DNA from: Lepturacanthus savala
Taxonomy: Eukaryota > Chordata > Actinopteri > Scombriformes > Trichiuridae
Direction of reading: 5' to 3'
Assembly (NCBI GenBank): GCA_030544235.1
Contig: CM060468.1
Location: forward strand, 3,788,758 to 3,852,757
DNA length: 64,000 bases
Shown here: positions 24,266-49,612 of the stretch, piece after piece
Layout of the letters: every line of letters begins with the position of its first letter
Numbering within the stretch: the first letter of the stretch is position 1
The notes under the pieces: model-generated
Told to the model about the DNA's origin: nothing
Database searches by the model: none
What the model saw: the letters and a program-made list of their open reading frames with translations, nothing else
Position numbers and translations under genes: made by a program

Positions 24266-25626
24266 CTACACACACACACACAGGCTGGATATGGGAGTCA
24301 AACAGGTGGCAGCAATTGACCTACTGTGATGACACCTTGATAAACGTGCAGGAAAAAAAAAGGTTCTTTTCTATGTGGGATTTATGGGGCCGGGGGGGCG
24401 CGTCCTTTACGCACTCCCCGCGCCAAGGAGACGAGGAGACGAGGCGCCATGATCATCAAGTGACTGGAGCGACAGATTACACAACCAATTAAAGGCTGAG
24501 AGAGGAGGGGGGGGTGACGGATCACACAGTTACATCAGACCCAGAGAATAAACGACACGTCTGTTTATGTGCGACAGAAGATGGATGGAGGATGGATGGA
24601 TGTGGAGCAGGCTGGATGATTTGTGGCTCTATCGGTGGAGACTCAGTCAAATAAATAATCGGGGGAGGAGGGGGCAGGCGTCAGAGAGCTTGATGGTGGA
24701 GGGAGGGGGGTGCACATATAGAGGACGGGGCCCTCGGCGACATTTAACCGGATGGCAGACATGTACAGCAAAGGTGTAAACAACCGTGAGAGCAAATAGA
24801 TGCGGCGGCAACAGGGAGCTTGTTTCTTGGCAACAAGCGCATGATCTATTGCTGCATGTGCGCGTGTGTGTGTTTGTGTGTGTGAGTGAGTGCCAAGCAG
24901 CGCGTTCAAATGTGGACATCTGAAATCAATGCATTTTACTTCAAATACAAAGGGGAGATTATCCGCCCCCCTTCAAAAGAAAAGGAAAAAAACAGATCCT
25001 CCAAAATAAAGGAGTTGTGAACCTGCGGCATGTGTCCTACCTTACAGCTGAACTGGGTCAGCGCGGTCAGAACCATCGCGCCTGGCTGGATGATGGATCC
25101 TCACGTCACCAATAATACATTTAAAGAAAAAAAAGGCGTTTTAACAGCGCACCATCCCTCACGGTGATGTCAAGATGCGCCTCTCCGTCTTCTCCGCCTG
25201 TGACTGGCGTGCTCACCGAAAAAAAAGAAACGCTTCTTGCAACTCTCGAAGCATCGCGATGTTTAGGCTGCAGCCCCCCTCAGCTCTTCCCCATCACCAC
25301 CACCAGCACCACCACCCCGCTATAATGCACCCGTGCGCACACAACGCGCCACTTAACCTCCAAAATACACCGTGACACTGTTAAAATCCAAGCTCCTTAA
25401 ACGTTATAATATGACATTTCACTAGTCTCCATATGACTCAGCAGCAGCGGTCAATATCACACGTCTACACGTTGCACTTCATAGCCTCTGCACCCGCGGA
25501 AGCTGCAGCAAAACACATACCAGGCTTCCTCCAGCGTGCGTTTTTTTCGTATGATGATGAGAGCAAATAATAATAATAATTAAATAAACTCTTACCAACT
25601 GGCGTTTTGGAGCTGATACAGCCCAT
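686..25626 (-). CDS. fam131a: fam131a, six coding exons, 419 aa
   Basis: Exons, 5' to 3': 25626-25596, 19681-19536, 12321-12228, 12122-11940, 3043-2912, 1359-686. The joined CDS is 1,260 nt with matching phases throughout. FAM131 family diagnostics: [21 protein letters not shown] (residues about 68-88), GRVAHLIEWKGW, the YSDLTEGEQEARFAAG block, [29 protein letters not shown], and the C-terminal SDVASSGVVSLDE followed by about eleven Glu. These match FAM131A better than FAM131B or C. Molecular function is not established for the family. The MGC start predicts N-myristoylation and palmitoylation, hence membrane attachment. The terminal exon carries a Gly-rich insert (about residues 222-243). 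In human, FAM131A lies next to EIF4G1 and CLCN2. Exons 3-6 are certain; exons 1 and 2 rest on splice sites, phase and weak similarity. Confidence 0.93.
2556..2596. repeat. (CA)n microsatellite
   Basis: Mostly uninterrupted ACACAC tract; further short CA runs follow near 2635. Confidence 0.9.
2872..2908. repeat. (TG)n microsatellite at fam131a exon 5 donor
   Basis: Uninterrupted TG tract on the plus strand ending at the GTATAC donor of exon 5; an AC repeat in the pre-mRNA. Confidence 0.93.
2912..3043 (-). CDS. fam131a: fam131a exon 5 (132 nt, symmetric, CA/TG-flanked)
   Basis: Encodes [20 protein letters not shown] and an acidic NDDSYDEDF stretch. Acceptor TTGGCAG, donor GTATAC, phase 1 on both sides and divisible by three, so skipping would keep frame. 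In mRNA sense a (TG)n tract lies just upstream and an (AC)n tract starts within the donor region. Confidence 0.93.
3053..3102. repeat. (CA)n microsatellite at fam131a exon 5 acceptor
   Basis: About 25 CA units on the plus strand, starting ten bases from the exon 5 acceptor; a UG repeat in the pre-mRNA. Confidence 0.93.
3815..3935. mobile_element. MITE fragment, CAGCTCTGGAAAAAAATAAG family (copy 1)
   Basis: Shares TGTTGGAATTCAA-AGACGCTGGAATGGAAT..., GATGCTGATTTCAGAAAAAAAA and the end TTATTTTTTTCCAGAGCTGTA with 8157-8282 and 39133-39437. Only the right half is present. Confidence 0.7.
4404..4862. repeat. ~31-bp minisatellite, about 14 units
   Basis: Degenerate tandem units of the form GTGCTAAAGTGCTCTnTAGnAGCCAAAACAT (consensus shown in part; period 30-33). 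Best-preserved units are at 4600-4790. Related short arrays occur at 36031-36120 and, inverted, at 45355-45520. Confidence 0.88.
5297..5462 (+). mobile_element. tRNA-derived SINE
   Basis: Begins GTGAGGCGGC with an A-box-like segment (ACAGTGGGTAGAGCAGC) and a B-box-like GGCTTGAATCCC near 5375, followed by the CTTTCCTGCAT...CTCTCTCCACT tail typical of abundant teleost SINEs. It is degenerate, not a functional tRNA gene. Confidence 0.72.
5462..5670 (+). mobile_element. dispersed repeat, 'AGGGCTGCAACTAACCACT' family (truncated copy)
   Basis: Shares the segments TATTAAAACACAATGTTACTG, TTTGTGTGATTATTTAATT and AGAATATATTCnTCATGTTCTGTAATGAT with 10200-10690, 40390-40880 (inverted) and 55200-55690. 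The middle, including the family's name motif, is deleted here. Confidence 0.65.
7022..7445 (+). mobile_element. TCACTCTATT-type MITE, copy A (internally deleted)
   Basis: Starts AAAATAATGGCATAAGCC and shares CATCTCTTGATGATGCTGCC, CCTATAGGACAATG and GGCGGCTGCTTTAGAAAGCA with copies at 28.7, 36.8, 42.7, 48.7 and 53.8-54.8 kb. The right half is mostly missing. Confidence 0.85.
8157..8282. mobile_element. MITE fragment, CAGCTCTGGAAAAAAATAAG family (copy 2)
   Basis: Matches the right half of the fuller copy at 39133-39437: CCTGGTTCCTCCTTAAGCAG, TTGGAATTCAACAGACACTG, then CTGATTTCAGAAAAAAATA and the shared end. Confidence 0.75.
8838..9038. mobile_element. ~200-bp palindromic MITE, ACTCATAATAAGTTAGGGAT ends
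   Basis: The left end CTCATAATAAGTTAGGGATA is inverted at the right end as AACCTAACTTATTGTGAGTA. Related copies lie at 61022-61228 and 61493-61640. It is too short to encode a transposase. Confidence 0.82.
10195..10690 (+). mobile_element. dispersed repeat, AGGGCTGCAACTAACCACT family
   Basis: The fullest plus-strand copy: AAGGGTGCAGCATTGGG, then GTAGTAGGGCTGCAACTAAC, AGAATATATTCATGTTCTGT and GACAAATAATTGATCCATTG. The inverted copy at 40390-40880 matches across nearly the whole length. No coding capacity. Confidence 0.8.
11940..12122 (-). CDS. fam131a: fam131a exon 4
   Basis: Encodes GISQVVKDHVTKPTAMAQG, then the VAHLIEWKGW core and YSDLTEGEQEARFAA. Acceptor CATTGCAG, donor GTAAGA, phase 1 on both sides (183 nt). 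Only 105 nt of intron separate it from exon 3. Confidence 0.95.
12228..12321 (-). CDS. fam131a: fam131a exon 3
   Basis: Encodes VNVDDTVEMLPKSRR followed by [16 protein letters not shown], the most conserved FAM131 block. Acceptor TTTCCAG, donor GTGAGT, phase 0 in and phase 1 out. Confidence 0.93.
12530..12682. mobile_element. Tc1-type MITE fragment (ATTCAAAAGTTTGGGGTCAC family)
   Basis: Shares AAATAAAAGTGTnACTTTTCATG and GTCTnGGTGACnCCAAA with the fuller copy at 13897-14275. Confidence 0.68.
13897..14275. mobile_element. Tc1-type MITE, CTACCATTCAAAAGTTTGGGGTCAC ends
   Basis: The left end TACCATTCAAAAGTTTGGGG and CACTTAGAAATGTCCTTATT are hallmarks of a very common teleost non-autonomous Tc1 element. 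The right end is the degenerate inverse (GGTGACCTCAAACATTTATA). About 380 bp, non-coding. A fragment lies at 57015-57130, and a terminal scrap at about 32985-33012. Confidence 0.85.
16199..16664. mobile_element. MITE with CACTGTAAAAC ends
   Basis: ACACTGTAAAACCATTACCT at the left is inverted at the right as AAAGTTTTACAGTGCA. The interior is AT-rich with many TACAGTA motifs. A second, shorter copy is at 46470-46735. Confidence 0.8.
18965..19506. mobile_element. MITE with AGTGTGAAAAAGAGTTTGCCCC ends
   Basis: AGTGTGAAAAAGAGTTTGCC at the left is mirrored at the right by GGGGGCAAACACTTTTTCAG. About 540 bp, no transposase. This terminal pair is widespread in teleost genomes. It ends about 30 bp before the exon 2 donor of fam131a. 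Confidence 0.83.
19536..19681 (-). CDS. fam131a: fam131a exon 2 (probable)
   Basis: The acceptor has a good pyrimidine tract ending CTGACAG. The exon enters in phase 1 and leaves in phase 0 at a GTAACT donor, exactly what exons 1 and 3 need. The 48 open codons include VDWS and LGSTRT, weakly like the VEW and LGSART stretch upstream of the VNVGDTV block in human FAM131A. GC content is higher than the flanking DNA. An alternative donor six bases earlier (after ...LDWSE) would also keep frame. Confidence 0.6.
20812..21738. mobile_element. MITE with CACTGAAAAAAGTGTAAC ends (~0.9 kb)
   Basis: The left end CACACTGAAAAAAGTGTAAC is inverted at the right as GTTATACTTTTTTCAGTGCG. The interior holds repeated GGTTCAA-type motifs and no open frame. 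Confidence 0.75.
22732..23213. mobile_element. MITE with TTTAACCTTC ends (piggyBac-like type)
   Basis: The left end TTTAACCTTCCTCTTGCGTT is inverted at the right as AACACGAGAAGAAGGTTAAA. GGGTCGGCTCCGACC near the left end and GGGTCAGTTTGGACCCAG inside are characteristic of this teleost family. About 480 bp, non-coding. Confidence 0.8.
23665..24018. mobile_element. 'GGGGCCCTGTTT' repeat with perfect hairpin core
   Basis: Starts AAAGGGGCCCTGTTTTTCC and ends AATAGGGCACCTTTAAA, the usual ends of a teleost interspersed repeat. The core has a perfect 17-bp inverted repeat (23834-23850 and 23853-23869) around a 2-bp loop. Confidence 0.68.
24227..24285. repeat. (CA)n microsatellite
   Basis: Two CA tracts interrupted by GAGCTA; another CA run at 24062-24088. 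Confidence 0.9.
25596..25626 (-). CDS. fam131a: fam131a exon 1 (start codon, MGCISSKTPV)
   Basis: The ATG has a strong context (A at -3, G at +4). Ten codons are followed by a GTAAG donor in phase 1. MGC-x-S-x-T resembles the start of FAM131B (MGCIGSRT), which supports it as a family first exon. Gly2 and Cys3 are candidate myristoylation and palmitoylation sites. The exon lies at the edge of a CpG-rich region, as expected for a promoter-proximal first exon. Confidence 0.75.
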
Positions 25627-26720
25627 TTTCGCAGCTGCATGTAGGGACCGTTTCGGAGTGTGCAAAAAAAAAAAAAAAGCTACCGAATTCCCTCCCCTGC
25701 CTATGAATGCGTAAAGACGCGGCAGAGAGCGTTACCTCGCAGATCCTAAAGCCTCTTGGGCGCTCTCCTCGTCTAAAAGAAGGAGGCTCCGCTGGGTTCC
25801 GGTGCGGAGCGGCGGCGGCGGCGGCGCGCTGCTGTGCTGCTCAGACCGCCGGAGTGACGCCGAGGGCGGGGGAAGATCTGGCCATCAATCGGTGTCTTCT
25901 GCGTTTTTTCCGCTTGCTTCAAATCCATAGGCTGTATGGTAAAAAAATAAAATAATGTAAAAAAAAATAAGTGTACAGCTTTTTATTATTTTTTTTAATT
26001 AATAGGGTGAAAAGTGTTTCTTGGCTGAGCTCTACGTCACCGGTTGAAGGGTCGTATCCTGCGCTTCAGCACCGCGGCGGGCGGACAGCGCTGCTGTCAG
26101 GCTGCAGCGCTGCTTTCTCTGGGGTTTCCCCTCTCTCGGTCAGCGCCGGTCAACTCCGCGGCCACAACGCACCGCACCGCGTCGCGCCGCGCACACGGAT
26201 CTCCGGGTTCTCTCTCTCTCTCTTTCTCCGCCGCCCCCCTCCAGGTGTGCGCTCCCCGCGTGCGCTCTTGCCGTCGCCCGGTTCACAGACAGCGAACCAC
26301 CGGAGCGGTGACACATTGATACACACACACACACACAGAAGAAATCCCACGCTTATCTGGCTTATATATGGCCAAGCTGAGTTTCCGCCTCCTTGCACTG
26401 TTTTTTTTTTTTTTGGCACCCCCTCCTCCTCCTCTTCCTCCCTCCTCCCCCCGCGCGCCTGCCTGCTGGGTGGAAGCGCAATGAGAAGTGATTGGCTGGT
26501 GTCACGTTACATGCGAGCCATCATGGGGAGATGGGAGGGGGGAGGAGGGGGGGGGGGCTGGTGGTGCGCGCGAGAGGAGCAAGTTGTCGACTAAGGATTG
26601 CGTTTCTTTCTCCTCATGTATAACTGACATAATGGCAAACGAGGAGGAACGCGCTGCTGCATATTTCAACAGGTCTACAAAAAAAAAGGAAAAGAAGCGG
26701 AGTCCGTGACAGCCTGGAGC
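25627..26720 (-). promoter_or_regulatory. CpG-rich promoter and 5' UTR region of fam131a
   Basis: CpG and GC density rise sharply here (for example GCGGCGGCGGCGGCGGCGCG near 25810 and the CGCCGCGC runs near 26160-26190) against an AT-rich background. It lies immediately upstream of the fam131a first exon. A CA tract (26320-26335), a T run (26400-26414) and a poly-purine GGAGG tract (26540-26560) interrupt it. GC-rich segments recur to about 28100. Open frames here are composition artefacts. Confidence 0.7.
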
Positions 26721-28707
26721 AGGTTACAGTGCTGAGAAATAATAATGACAGAGGCTATTTGTGCAGTAGGTGGGACATCTGTTCACCAATCAAAGGAAAA
26801 GGTCGTGTCGGACCCCGTATAAATGCCCCTCGGCTTATTTTTACGCAATAACTGGACCATCCAATTATAGCAGCAAAAAAAATCACATGTGAGCAAAGTG
26901 ACATTTTTCACACGCAGTCAGGACACGTTTCCGGGACACTAAGAACCGCGTTCTGTGCTTCCCATAGCTGCGGGCTCATTACGACTTCACAAAAAACGGT
27001 GAATGGTTCTAAAAATAAGGCTGACATTCTCTGTTCACGCGCGTTCCGATCACCGTTTTTACAGCACAACGCGTCCGGAGAACAGGAGGCCCTCGCTGTG
27101 GCCTATTTGTAAGCGACCCACTCCTGTCTCCGGGCAGGTCAGCGCGTGAAGCGTCTTCATTCTCCCTCTTAACGCCCACCAGGACTCTAAACATAGACCC
27201 ACGGAGCCGCTGACCTCCGCTGAGGCTATTATCTGTCGCCGGAGAGCGTTTTTAATTCATCCCCGCACAGAGAGAAGCGCAGCGGCCTCTGAATGGGTGC
27301 TCAGCGGGTGCTTTGGCAACACTTTATAGCACTTGGAATTGCGTTTACATATCATTGACTATACTCATGGCATTTTTAAAAGAAATGTATCACATCCTGA
27401 GGGTTGGGGGTGAAGGTAACGGTGATTATTTACAGGGGAGACAAAATGAGACCATTCAAGAGCAAATGTTCATTTTAAACGTCTCAGTGTATATCGTTGA
27501 CCTTAATGACTTTTAAGGGCTGAGGTCATGATATTTCTTCAAATTGCCTCCGGAAACGTCGTTACGCACGGTGTGAATTCGGTGATAAAGGACGGATGCA
27601 TGCAGGGATTTTACATTTCAGGGGAAAATAACTAGATGTTCTCGCTGCTGGATCAACAGCGGACGGATCCCAGTCGGGGATTGTGAGCAGAAAGCGCAGG
27701 TAACTTACGCGTCTGATCGTGCGTAAATAGCTGCATCTTTGTGAACATTTGGAATCAAACATAACGAACTTTAATATCTCTGAAAGCGAATCAAAGACGC
27801 AGTGAGTGCGCCACTTTGCGCATCACGAGTCTGGCACAGGCGGAAGGAAGCCATCAGTCACACGTATTTTTGTTCATGTGGTGGTTCCACGTGTTCTGCG
27901 TTTTTTTCTCGTGGCATAATCACATCAAAGTTGCGGCAAACCCCAGTTTATGTGGCTCTGATCAGTTGTGTCCGTGCCACGCGGCGGCTATATCTGGTGC
28001 TCCAGCGCCACCGGATGGAGGGCTGTAGAACAGGCGGCTGCGCGAGTGCAGGGGGGGCCTGTTGCGCAGTGCTTATGCATGCAACCGCAGAGCTGAGGCC
28101 ACGGTGCTGTGCTGGCACAACATCAGAACCCCACAGAACAAGTTTAGGATGCATGAGTGGAAATCAACACATCTCCTGTTCCAGGGAAGCTGTAAAATAG
28201 GAAATTAAATGAAAAAAAAACACAAAACCAATACAGTTCACTACATGAATGCATAAGAAAGCGAATGGAATGGGTGTGCTGTGATTTGTATAATATATAT
28301 ATATATAGAGCTACAGGGAGATCAAATTCTCAGTTTTTATGCTTAACATGGCCATACATGACCAAATCCTTTGCTATACATCAGTCTGATATATACATCA
28401 AAAAAGGAAACTACAAGATTAGATAAGGCATCATTCATGGTCTATAGACTGCTGTGTAAACTTTTTGGGCACTGTTTCGATTATAGTCCCAAAAATGTAT
28501 TCTGCAGCATGACAACAATCCTGATCGATAATGAAGGGATTACATGAAGAGACAGAAGCAACTGAGATGCCTAAATACACAGAAGAACTTGATGCTCAGA
28601 ACAACCAATCTGCCCTGCATCTACAATCACTGTGCTGGTTTAAAGGCAAAACATGCACCAAATATTTATCTCATGTAGGTGGCTTCTGCTTACTGCACTT
28701 TGTATGT

Positions 28708-29583
28708 AAACCCTATTAAAACAATGGCCTATGTCATTTTTTTCAAGTTTTTGGAAAACACAAAAACTTTACCAAATGCAGAATATTGTATTTATTAATC
28801 ATTTAAATCAAAAAGGCCTTGATAGTGGATGACTATGGACATACATTGAACGTTGTGATGTCACTTATTAAAGAATAAAGTGATAATTTTCGAACATTCT
28901 AGTGTGACTTTAGGCAACATTAAACCTGGTTTAAACTGTCTTTTCATTCCATACTTTAAACTCAAAACTTACATTATCTGGAGTTAAATTAAATAAACAT
29001 CAGGTAAATCATCTTGGTCAGGAGGCAGTTTCCTTTTTCATCACTTTCCCAGCTCTTCTTTGCCTGTTTTTATTGAACGTAACTCATCTCCAACATCCAG
29101 ATTTGACAGCTTTTTGACATTCATTGGGCATCAATATGTTTAATGGACTGAAGATCCTGGATCTTCCTTTCTTTCTGTATATTTGGCTACACATTTATTG
29201 AATTTTTTTTTTATCATGCACAGCACTTTATATTACATTATTATTGAAGTACAACTTCTAAAATGTAGACAAAATTACATATAAAATATTATAGCCTAAA
29301 GCCTTCACCAGTAGAAATTGATTAAAGAATCCTGTTCAGAGCTTCTTCTTACCCAAGTCAAAATGTTTTATCCTGATTTGGATAAATTTAACTTAGGCAA
29401 ACAATAAAATGTCCTAAGTAAAATGTCTATTGTCCTATAGGACATAAAGAGACTGATCCTTTCAACTCAGGATTAGGGTGATTTTACCAGATGTGGCAGC
29501 ATCATCAAAAGATGGTTTAGGCCCAAAACTCACTTTTGTCAAAAATGACTTCAGACCATTATTTTAACAGGGCAGTGATATGA
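28708..29583 (-). mobile_element. TCACTCTATT-type MITE, copy B (near full length, inverted)
   Basis: Left end CTATTAAAACAATGGCCTATG and right end GACTTCAGACCATTATTTTA form the terminal inverted repeat. The internal blocks GTGGATGACTATGGACATAC, AACCTGGTTTAAACTGTC, CCTATAGGACAT and CAGATGTGGCAGCATCATCA are shared with the other copies. Confidence 0.88.
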
Positions 29584-31514
29584 CATATTGTTGTTTGAAA
29601 AGCATCCTTAACTTTTAGTGCGTAAAACTTTTTTTTTTCCCCACAATATGTCTGAGCTACAGCGTCTGCAGAGCAGAAAACTTCTGGTTTAAGAGAAACG
29701 AAGAACACAAATGTCCTCAGCAGACCCAGACTGAACAAAATACAGATGAACTCAGATAATCCTCTGAGATAAACCGACCAGCAACAGATGGAACTGCTGA
29801 AGCCTGTCAAGCGAGATGGCTGGGTAATGTAAAAACGACCTTTAACCCTGAGAAAAATCTCTCTTCCCGGCTCCAATAAGCTCGGAACAACTCAGAACAT
29901 CAGGCCAACAAGGTTTGAAACAAGTAAAAAATAAAAAAGATGTTGGACGGTCTTGTCTGTATGTGCTCATATGTATCCTATTGAATAGTAGGTTTGATAA
30001 TTGATAATTAAAAAAAAAAAAAAAACGCTTAAGCAGCAGACATAGTCGCTCAGTTGTCATAGAAATTGCTTTGGAAATTTAATAAAACCTTGCAAAGAAG
30101 GCCAGTTCTTCAAATTAAGAACCCATTTCAATTAAATTTTAATATTGTACACAGCAGCAGCTTCGGTTTTGTTGCTATTGCAAGCTTGACTTTTTAAATC
30201 TATAATCTTATCTAAAATACTCACACCACAGTAAAATAGTGTTAACTAGTTAACGAATCACCTCTTTGAGTATTATATTAACACTGGCGATTTTACTATG
30301 CACCTAATTATCTTCGTCTCTGATTCGTTATGACCTTGTTTGTTAATTGTAGTTTTAAAGAGGTACAATTTTTCCAAAGCTTTTAACCACATCTCCTGAA
30401 TTTCCTCAGCATTGCTCACATTTAGAATTTCAGTGATATTGTAACATGCAGCAAAGACAGACATGAGATGTGTTTGAAAGTGAATTAAGCAAATTGGACC
30501 TTGTTCAGTTTTGTCTCATGCACAATGTGCGTGGAAGTCTCTTTAATCTTTAATCTCTTTAATCCAAAGTCTCTTCTCGACTAGACTACCACAAACTAAT
30601 TGTGATTATGTGCAAAAACATATTTGTAAAAGGCCACACGATCAGATGTCAAGTTTGTGCATTGTTAAATGTCGCTGAACATTAATGGCGCCATCTCTGA
30701 AAACACCCAACTAACTTCTGCTGTAACTTTGGAAAATTATACAGCTCCAGCTTTGTTGAAGCAGCCAAAATTGCATGTTTAGCATCTAAAAAAGGCCTGA
30801 AAGCAATCAATTCAAGTGACAAAGTTAATGGAGTTAAAAAAAAAAAAACTTTATTTTGAAAAATAGCTCCACTTGGATGTTACTGTCCATGTCCTACAGG
30901 CTGCAGCGAGACATAATTGAATCCATGAAAAAAAAACATGTATGAATTGTTAATATCAGTTAATGCCAACCAATTCTATGAAGTTTTGGGGGGGGAAAAT
31001 CATAATGTTCAGACATATTGGGCAACATAACACATTTCTAAATGTGGGAACAAGATAATTTGATGAGAGACCTTGTGCCAAAAGAAGAGTCACTGTTCCT
31101 CATCTCCACCTCCTTCCAACCCATAAATACAGCACTAAAGAGATAACGCTGATCCTTGCATCTCCTGTCAAGCTGCTGAGTTTCACTGCACCAAATGATC
31201 TATAAATGAGCAGGCTCATCGTCTGAAACAAACAAAAAAACAAAAATGATGGCCCTGTACAAGGAGAGTCTAAATCAGGTTTAACAAACTCCGAACCCCA
31301 ACAGATGCCCAAAGTAATGATCACAATCTGTCACCCAGAGAGAAAACATAGGTGATCTTTAAATATTTTTGCATTATTAATGGACTGCTGTAGTGACGTC
31401 ATCAAACCCAGTCACCTCAAACCTCGGTGCAGATACTGGACGACCAAATTAAAGGACTGAAGAGTCATTTTTACCTTAGCTTACCTTATCATATAGACTT
31501 GTAACAGAGAGAAG

Positions 31515-32150
31515 TCCTTCTTGGCAAACTCCATTACTGTGCAGTAGCCATGGCAACCAGAGGAAACTTCTAGTAATAATAATAATAATAATAATCTGGA
31601 GAGATTAAGGCTGATATGACTCATGAGCCAAATATGAAGCCAGAGTGAACAATTAGCTTAGCTTAGCATAAAGACTCTCAAAACTACTCCTTGGCAAACT
31701 CCATTAGTGTGAGGTATCCAAGGAAACCAGAAGAAAATCTAGCAATAATAATAATAATCTGGAGAGATTAAGACTGATACGACTCACGAGTCAAATATGA
31801 AGCCAGAGTAAATGGGTGATTTGTTCATCTTAGCTTAGCATAAAGACTTGGAACGGAGACAACAGACTCCTCTGGCTTTCTAAAAGGTCATTCTTGGCAA
31901 ACCCCCATTAGTGTGAGGTAGCCATGGCAACCAGAGGAAACTTCTAGTAATAATAATAATAATCTGGAGAAATTAAGGCCGATATGACTCATGATGCAAA
32001 CATGAAGCCAGAGTAAACAAGTGATTAGCTTACTTAGCATAAAGATAGAACAGGCTTGTCTGGCTCCCTCAAAATTCCTTCTTATGGATTACTGTGAGGT
32101 CACCATGGCAACCAGAGGAAACTTCTCGCAATAATAATCCGCATAAGCCA
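31515..32150. repeat. tandem repeat, four ~165-205 bp units
   Basis: Each unit has CTTGGCAAACTCCATTAnTGTG, CCATGGCAACCAGAGGAAAC, a TAATAATAA run, CTGGAGAGATTAAGGCTGAT and GAAGCCAGAGT. Units start near 31518, 31686, 31888 and 32076; the last is truncated. It lies immediately 3' of the alkaline phosphatase gene. Confidence 0.9.
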
Positions 32151-32168
32151 ACTTGATCCAAGGGCTGT

Positions 32169-32174
32169 TTTATT
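32169..32174 (-). terminator. candidate polyadenylation signal (AATAAA) of alkaline phosphatase
   Basis: AATAAA on the minus strand about 240 nt downstream of the stop codon; the first canonical signal found there. Confidence 0.55.
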
Positions 32175-32411
32175 GATATGACACAGGGATTCAGTGAATA
32201 ACAAGATGAATTAGCCATTAATAGGTCTGGTCAGAGCCATTTCTTTCACTTTCAGTTTGTTTTCCCGCTTTAATAAGACCAAGAAACTAGCCAACAACCT
32301 CCTCCTGGGTTTTAAGCAGATGTTCTGCTAGCAACAAGGTATGCTGCCCACTATGACTCTGACCTCTGACCTCCCTGATGTTGTGAAATGGAGCAAGTCC
32401 AGTTAGTGCTC

Positions 32412-47880
<15,469 letters not shown>

Positions 47881-48000
47881 GGCCACGTCCAGGTGGAACT
47901 GCTCCTCTAACCTGGACGGTGAGTCGATGCCTTCTTGTCTAAAACAATGGTCCAATCACACCAGCTGCCAATCATCTTTTAACAGCATGTCATAAATGTA
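47881..48000 (-). promoter_or_regulatory. 5' flank of alkaline phosphatase with two CCAAT boxes
   Basis: CCAAT on the plus strand at 47952-47956 and 47968-47972, 72-92 bp upstream of the ATG. No TATA box was clear. The start site cannot be fixed from the sequence. Confidence 0.35.
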
Positions 48001-48705
48001 TAATGACCCTTAGGCCTCAGATTTATGACCTCTGACCAATGGTTGGTCGGGTTGTTTACTTAAAAGAATAAAAAAGATGCAAAAATGTCAAACCATGGAA
48101 TTGTAAATAGTTTTAATTCTTTATTTAAAAAAAACTGCAGATTTGACTGTTTACAAAATACCTGCGGTATGAATTATTAACACCAGTTAAAGCTTTGATG
48201 GCAGCATTTAACGACAGCGTTTATTTATGGCATTATTTATGGCATTATTTATGGCGCTGTGATAAACATCAAGGGAGCGGCAGTGAATGTACCAAACAGC
48301 CACGCGTGTGATTACTATTCATAAAGGGACGGTATCGGACAGATAATGCAGCAGATGATGCAGTTATGTAAGAGGGGGAGGCAGAGTCCGCCGGGACCGA
48401 GCTGAATGGCACAAACACTGAGTCATCGCTTTTTCCAATGAATACATTAGCGATTGCGTTTTGTTTGATCGCTTGTCCAAAATGTCCCCGCCGCTGACAG
48501 TGACAGAGGAGGTAGCGTAGCAACCGGCGGAGAAGTGTGTTTTACGTCTTACTCAACAAGTACCGATGCGTCACTCCAGTAACGGAACATCCAGCGGATG
48601 AATCCGTTCCCTAAATGTTCACAATGAGTTCAGCGATTAGCCTTGTAATTGTGGACAGACCATTGCTGATGAGGACTGTGGTCATTTTTAGATATCGTGG
48701 CCTTT

Positions 48706-49612
48706 CACAATAATGACCTAGGTCATTTTTTGACCAAAGAGAGTATTTGGCCTAAATCATCTCTTGATGACGCTGCCACGTCTGGTTAAATCACCTCCAT
48801 CCTGAGTTGGAAGAATCAGACTCTTTATGCCCTATAGGACAATAGAAGCCATTTTATTCTTTGCCTAAGCAAAGTTTGCTTTGATTTAGGGAATTCAACA
48901 AGTTTTCATGATGGCGGCTGCTTCAGAAATCAAGAGAATCTAGTAGAAGAAGCTCTGAACATGATTCTCGAATCAGTTTTTACTGGTGAGTGATAAGGTT
49001 TATTATCATAAAGGCTATAGGCTAGAATGTTTTATAGTAAATTAGTCTAAATTTCACAAGTTATAGTTTAACTACAAAGCTAGCTACTTATTCCTGGCTA
49101 GCCCACCTCTTTCTGGGGACATTGCATATTAGTGAACATTTACATGAAATATAACAGATTATAACCACAGGCTGGTTTCCATCTGTAGTTACCTAAAAGT
49201 CACGCTAGAATGTTTAAATTGGCAAAAATATGCAGCCAAATATAAAGAAATTAAGGAAGTTCCAGGATCTTCAGTCTATTAAACATGTGTCATCACTTCA
49301 TTGAGAATTCAACACATCTGAGGTTTGAAAAAGTCGTCAAAACTGGACGTTGGAGATGAGTTACGTTCAATAAAAAACAGACAAAGAAGAAGCTGGAAAA
49401 GTGATGAAAAAGGAGCTGACATTAGTTTAATTTAACTCCAGGTTAATGTAGGTTTAGAGTTTCACTATGGAATGAAAGGACAGTTTAAACCAGGTTTAAA
49501 GTTGAATAAAGTCACACTAGAATGTTCAGAAATTGTCCTAAAGTCGCTTTAATTTTCAATGTTACATAAGTAACAACATTCTATGTATGTCCACAGTCTC
49601 CTACAACTTTTC
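48706..49612 (+). mobile_element. TCACTCTATT-type MITE, copy E (near full length)
   Basis: Starts CACAATAATGACCTAGGTC and carries CTTGATGACGCTGCCACGTC, CCTATAGGACAATAG, GGCGGCTGCTTCAGAAATCA, GTTCCAGGATCTTCAGTC and AAACCAGGTTTAAAG in the same order as copies B and G. The right end is degraded. Confidence 0.88.

Larger units (their letters stand above)
19682..25595 (-). other. fam131a intron 1 (5.9 kb)
   Basis: No exon supported. It contains a poly-A run (20241-20263), three DNA-transposon relics, CA microsatellites (24062-24088, 24227-24285) and a repeat-free GC-moderate stretch at 22200-22560. Confidence 0.55.
26721..32168. other. intergenic region between fam131a promoter and alkaline phosphatase
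   Basis: No exon with plausible splice sites recognised. 26.9-28.1 kb is moderately GC-rich and may belong to the promoter domain. 28.7-29.6 kb is a MITE, and 31.5-32.15 kb is a tandem repeat. Confidence 0.55.

Noticed and set aside
25971..26594. 207-codon plus-strand frame in the CpG-rich region
   Set aside because: Composition-driven open frame crossing a CA tract and a T run; no recognisable protein.
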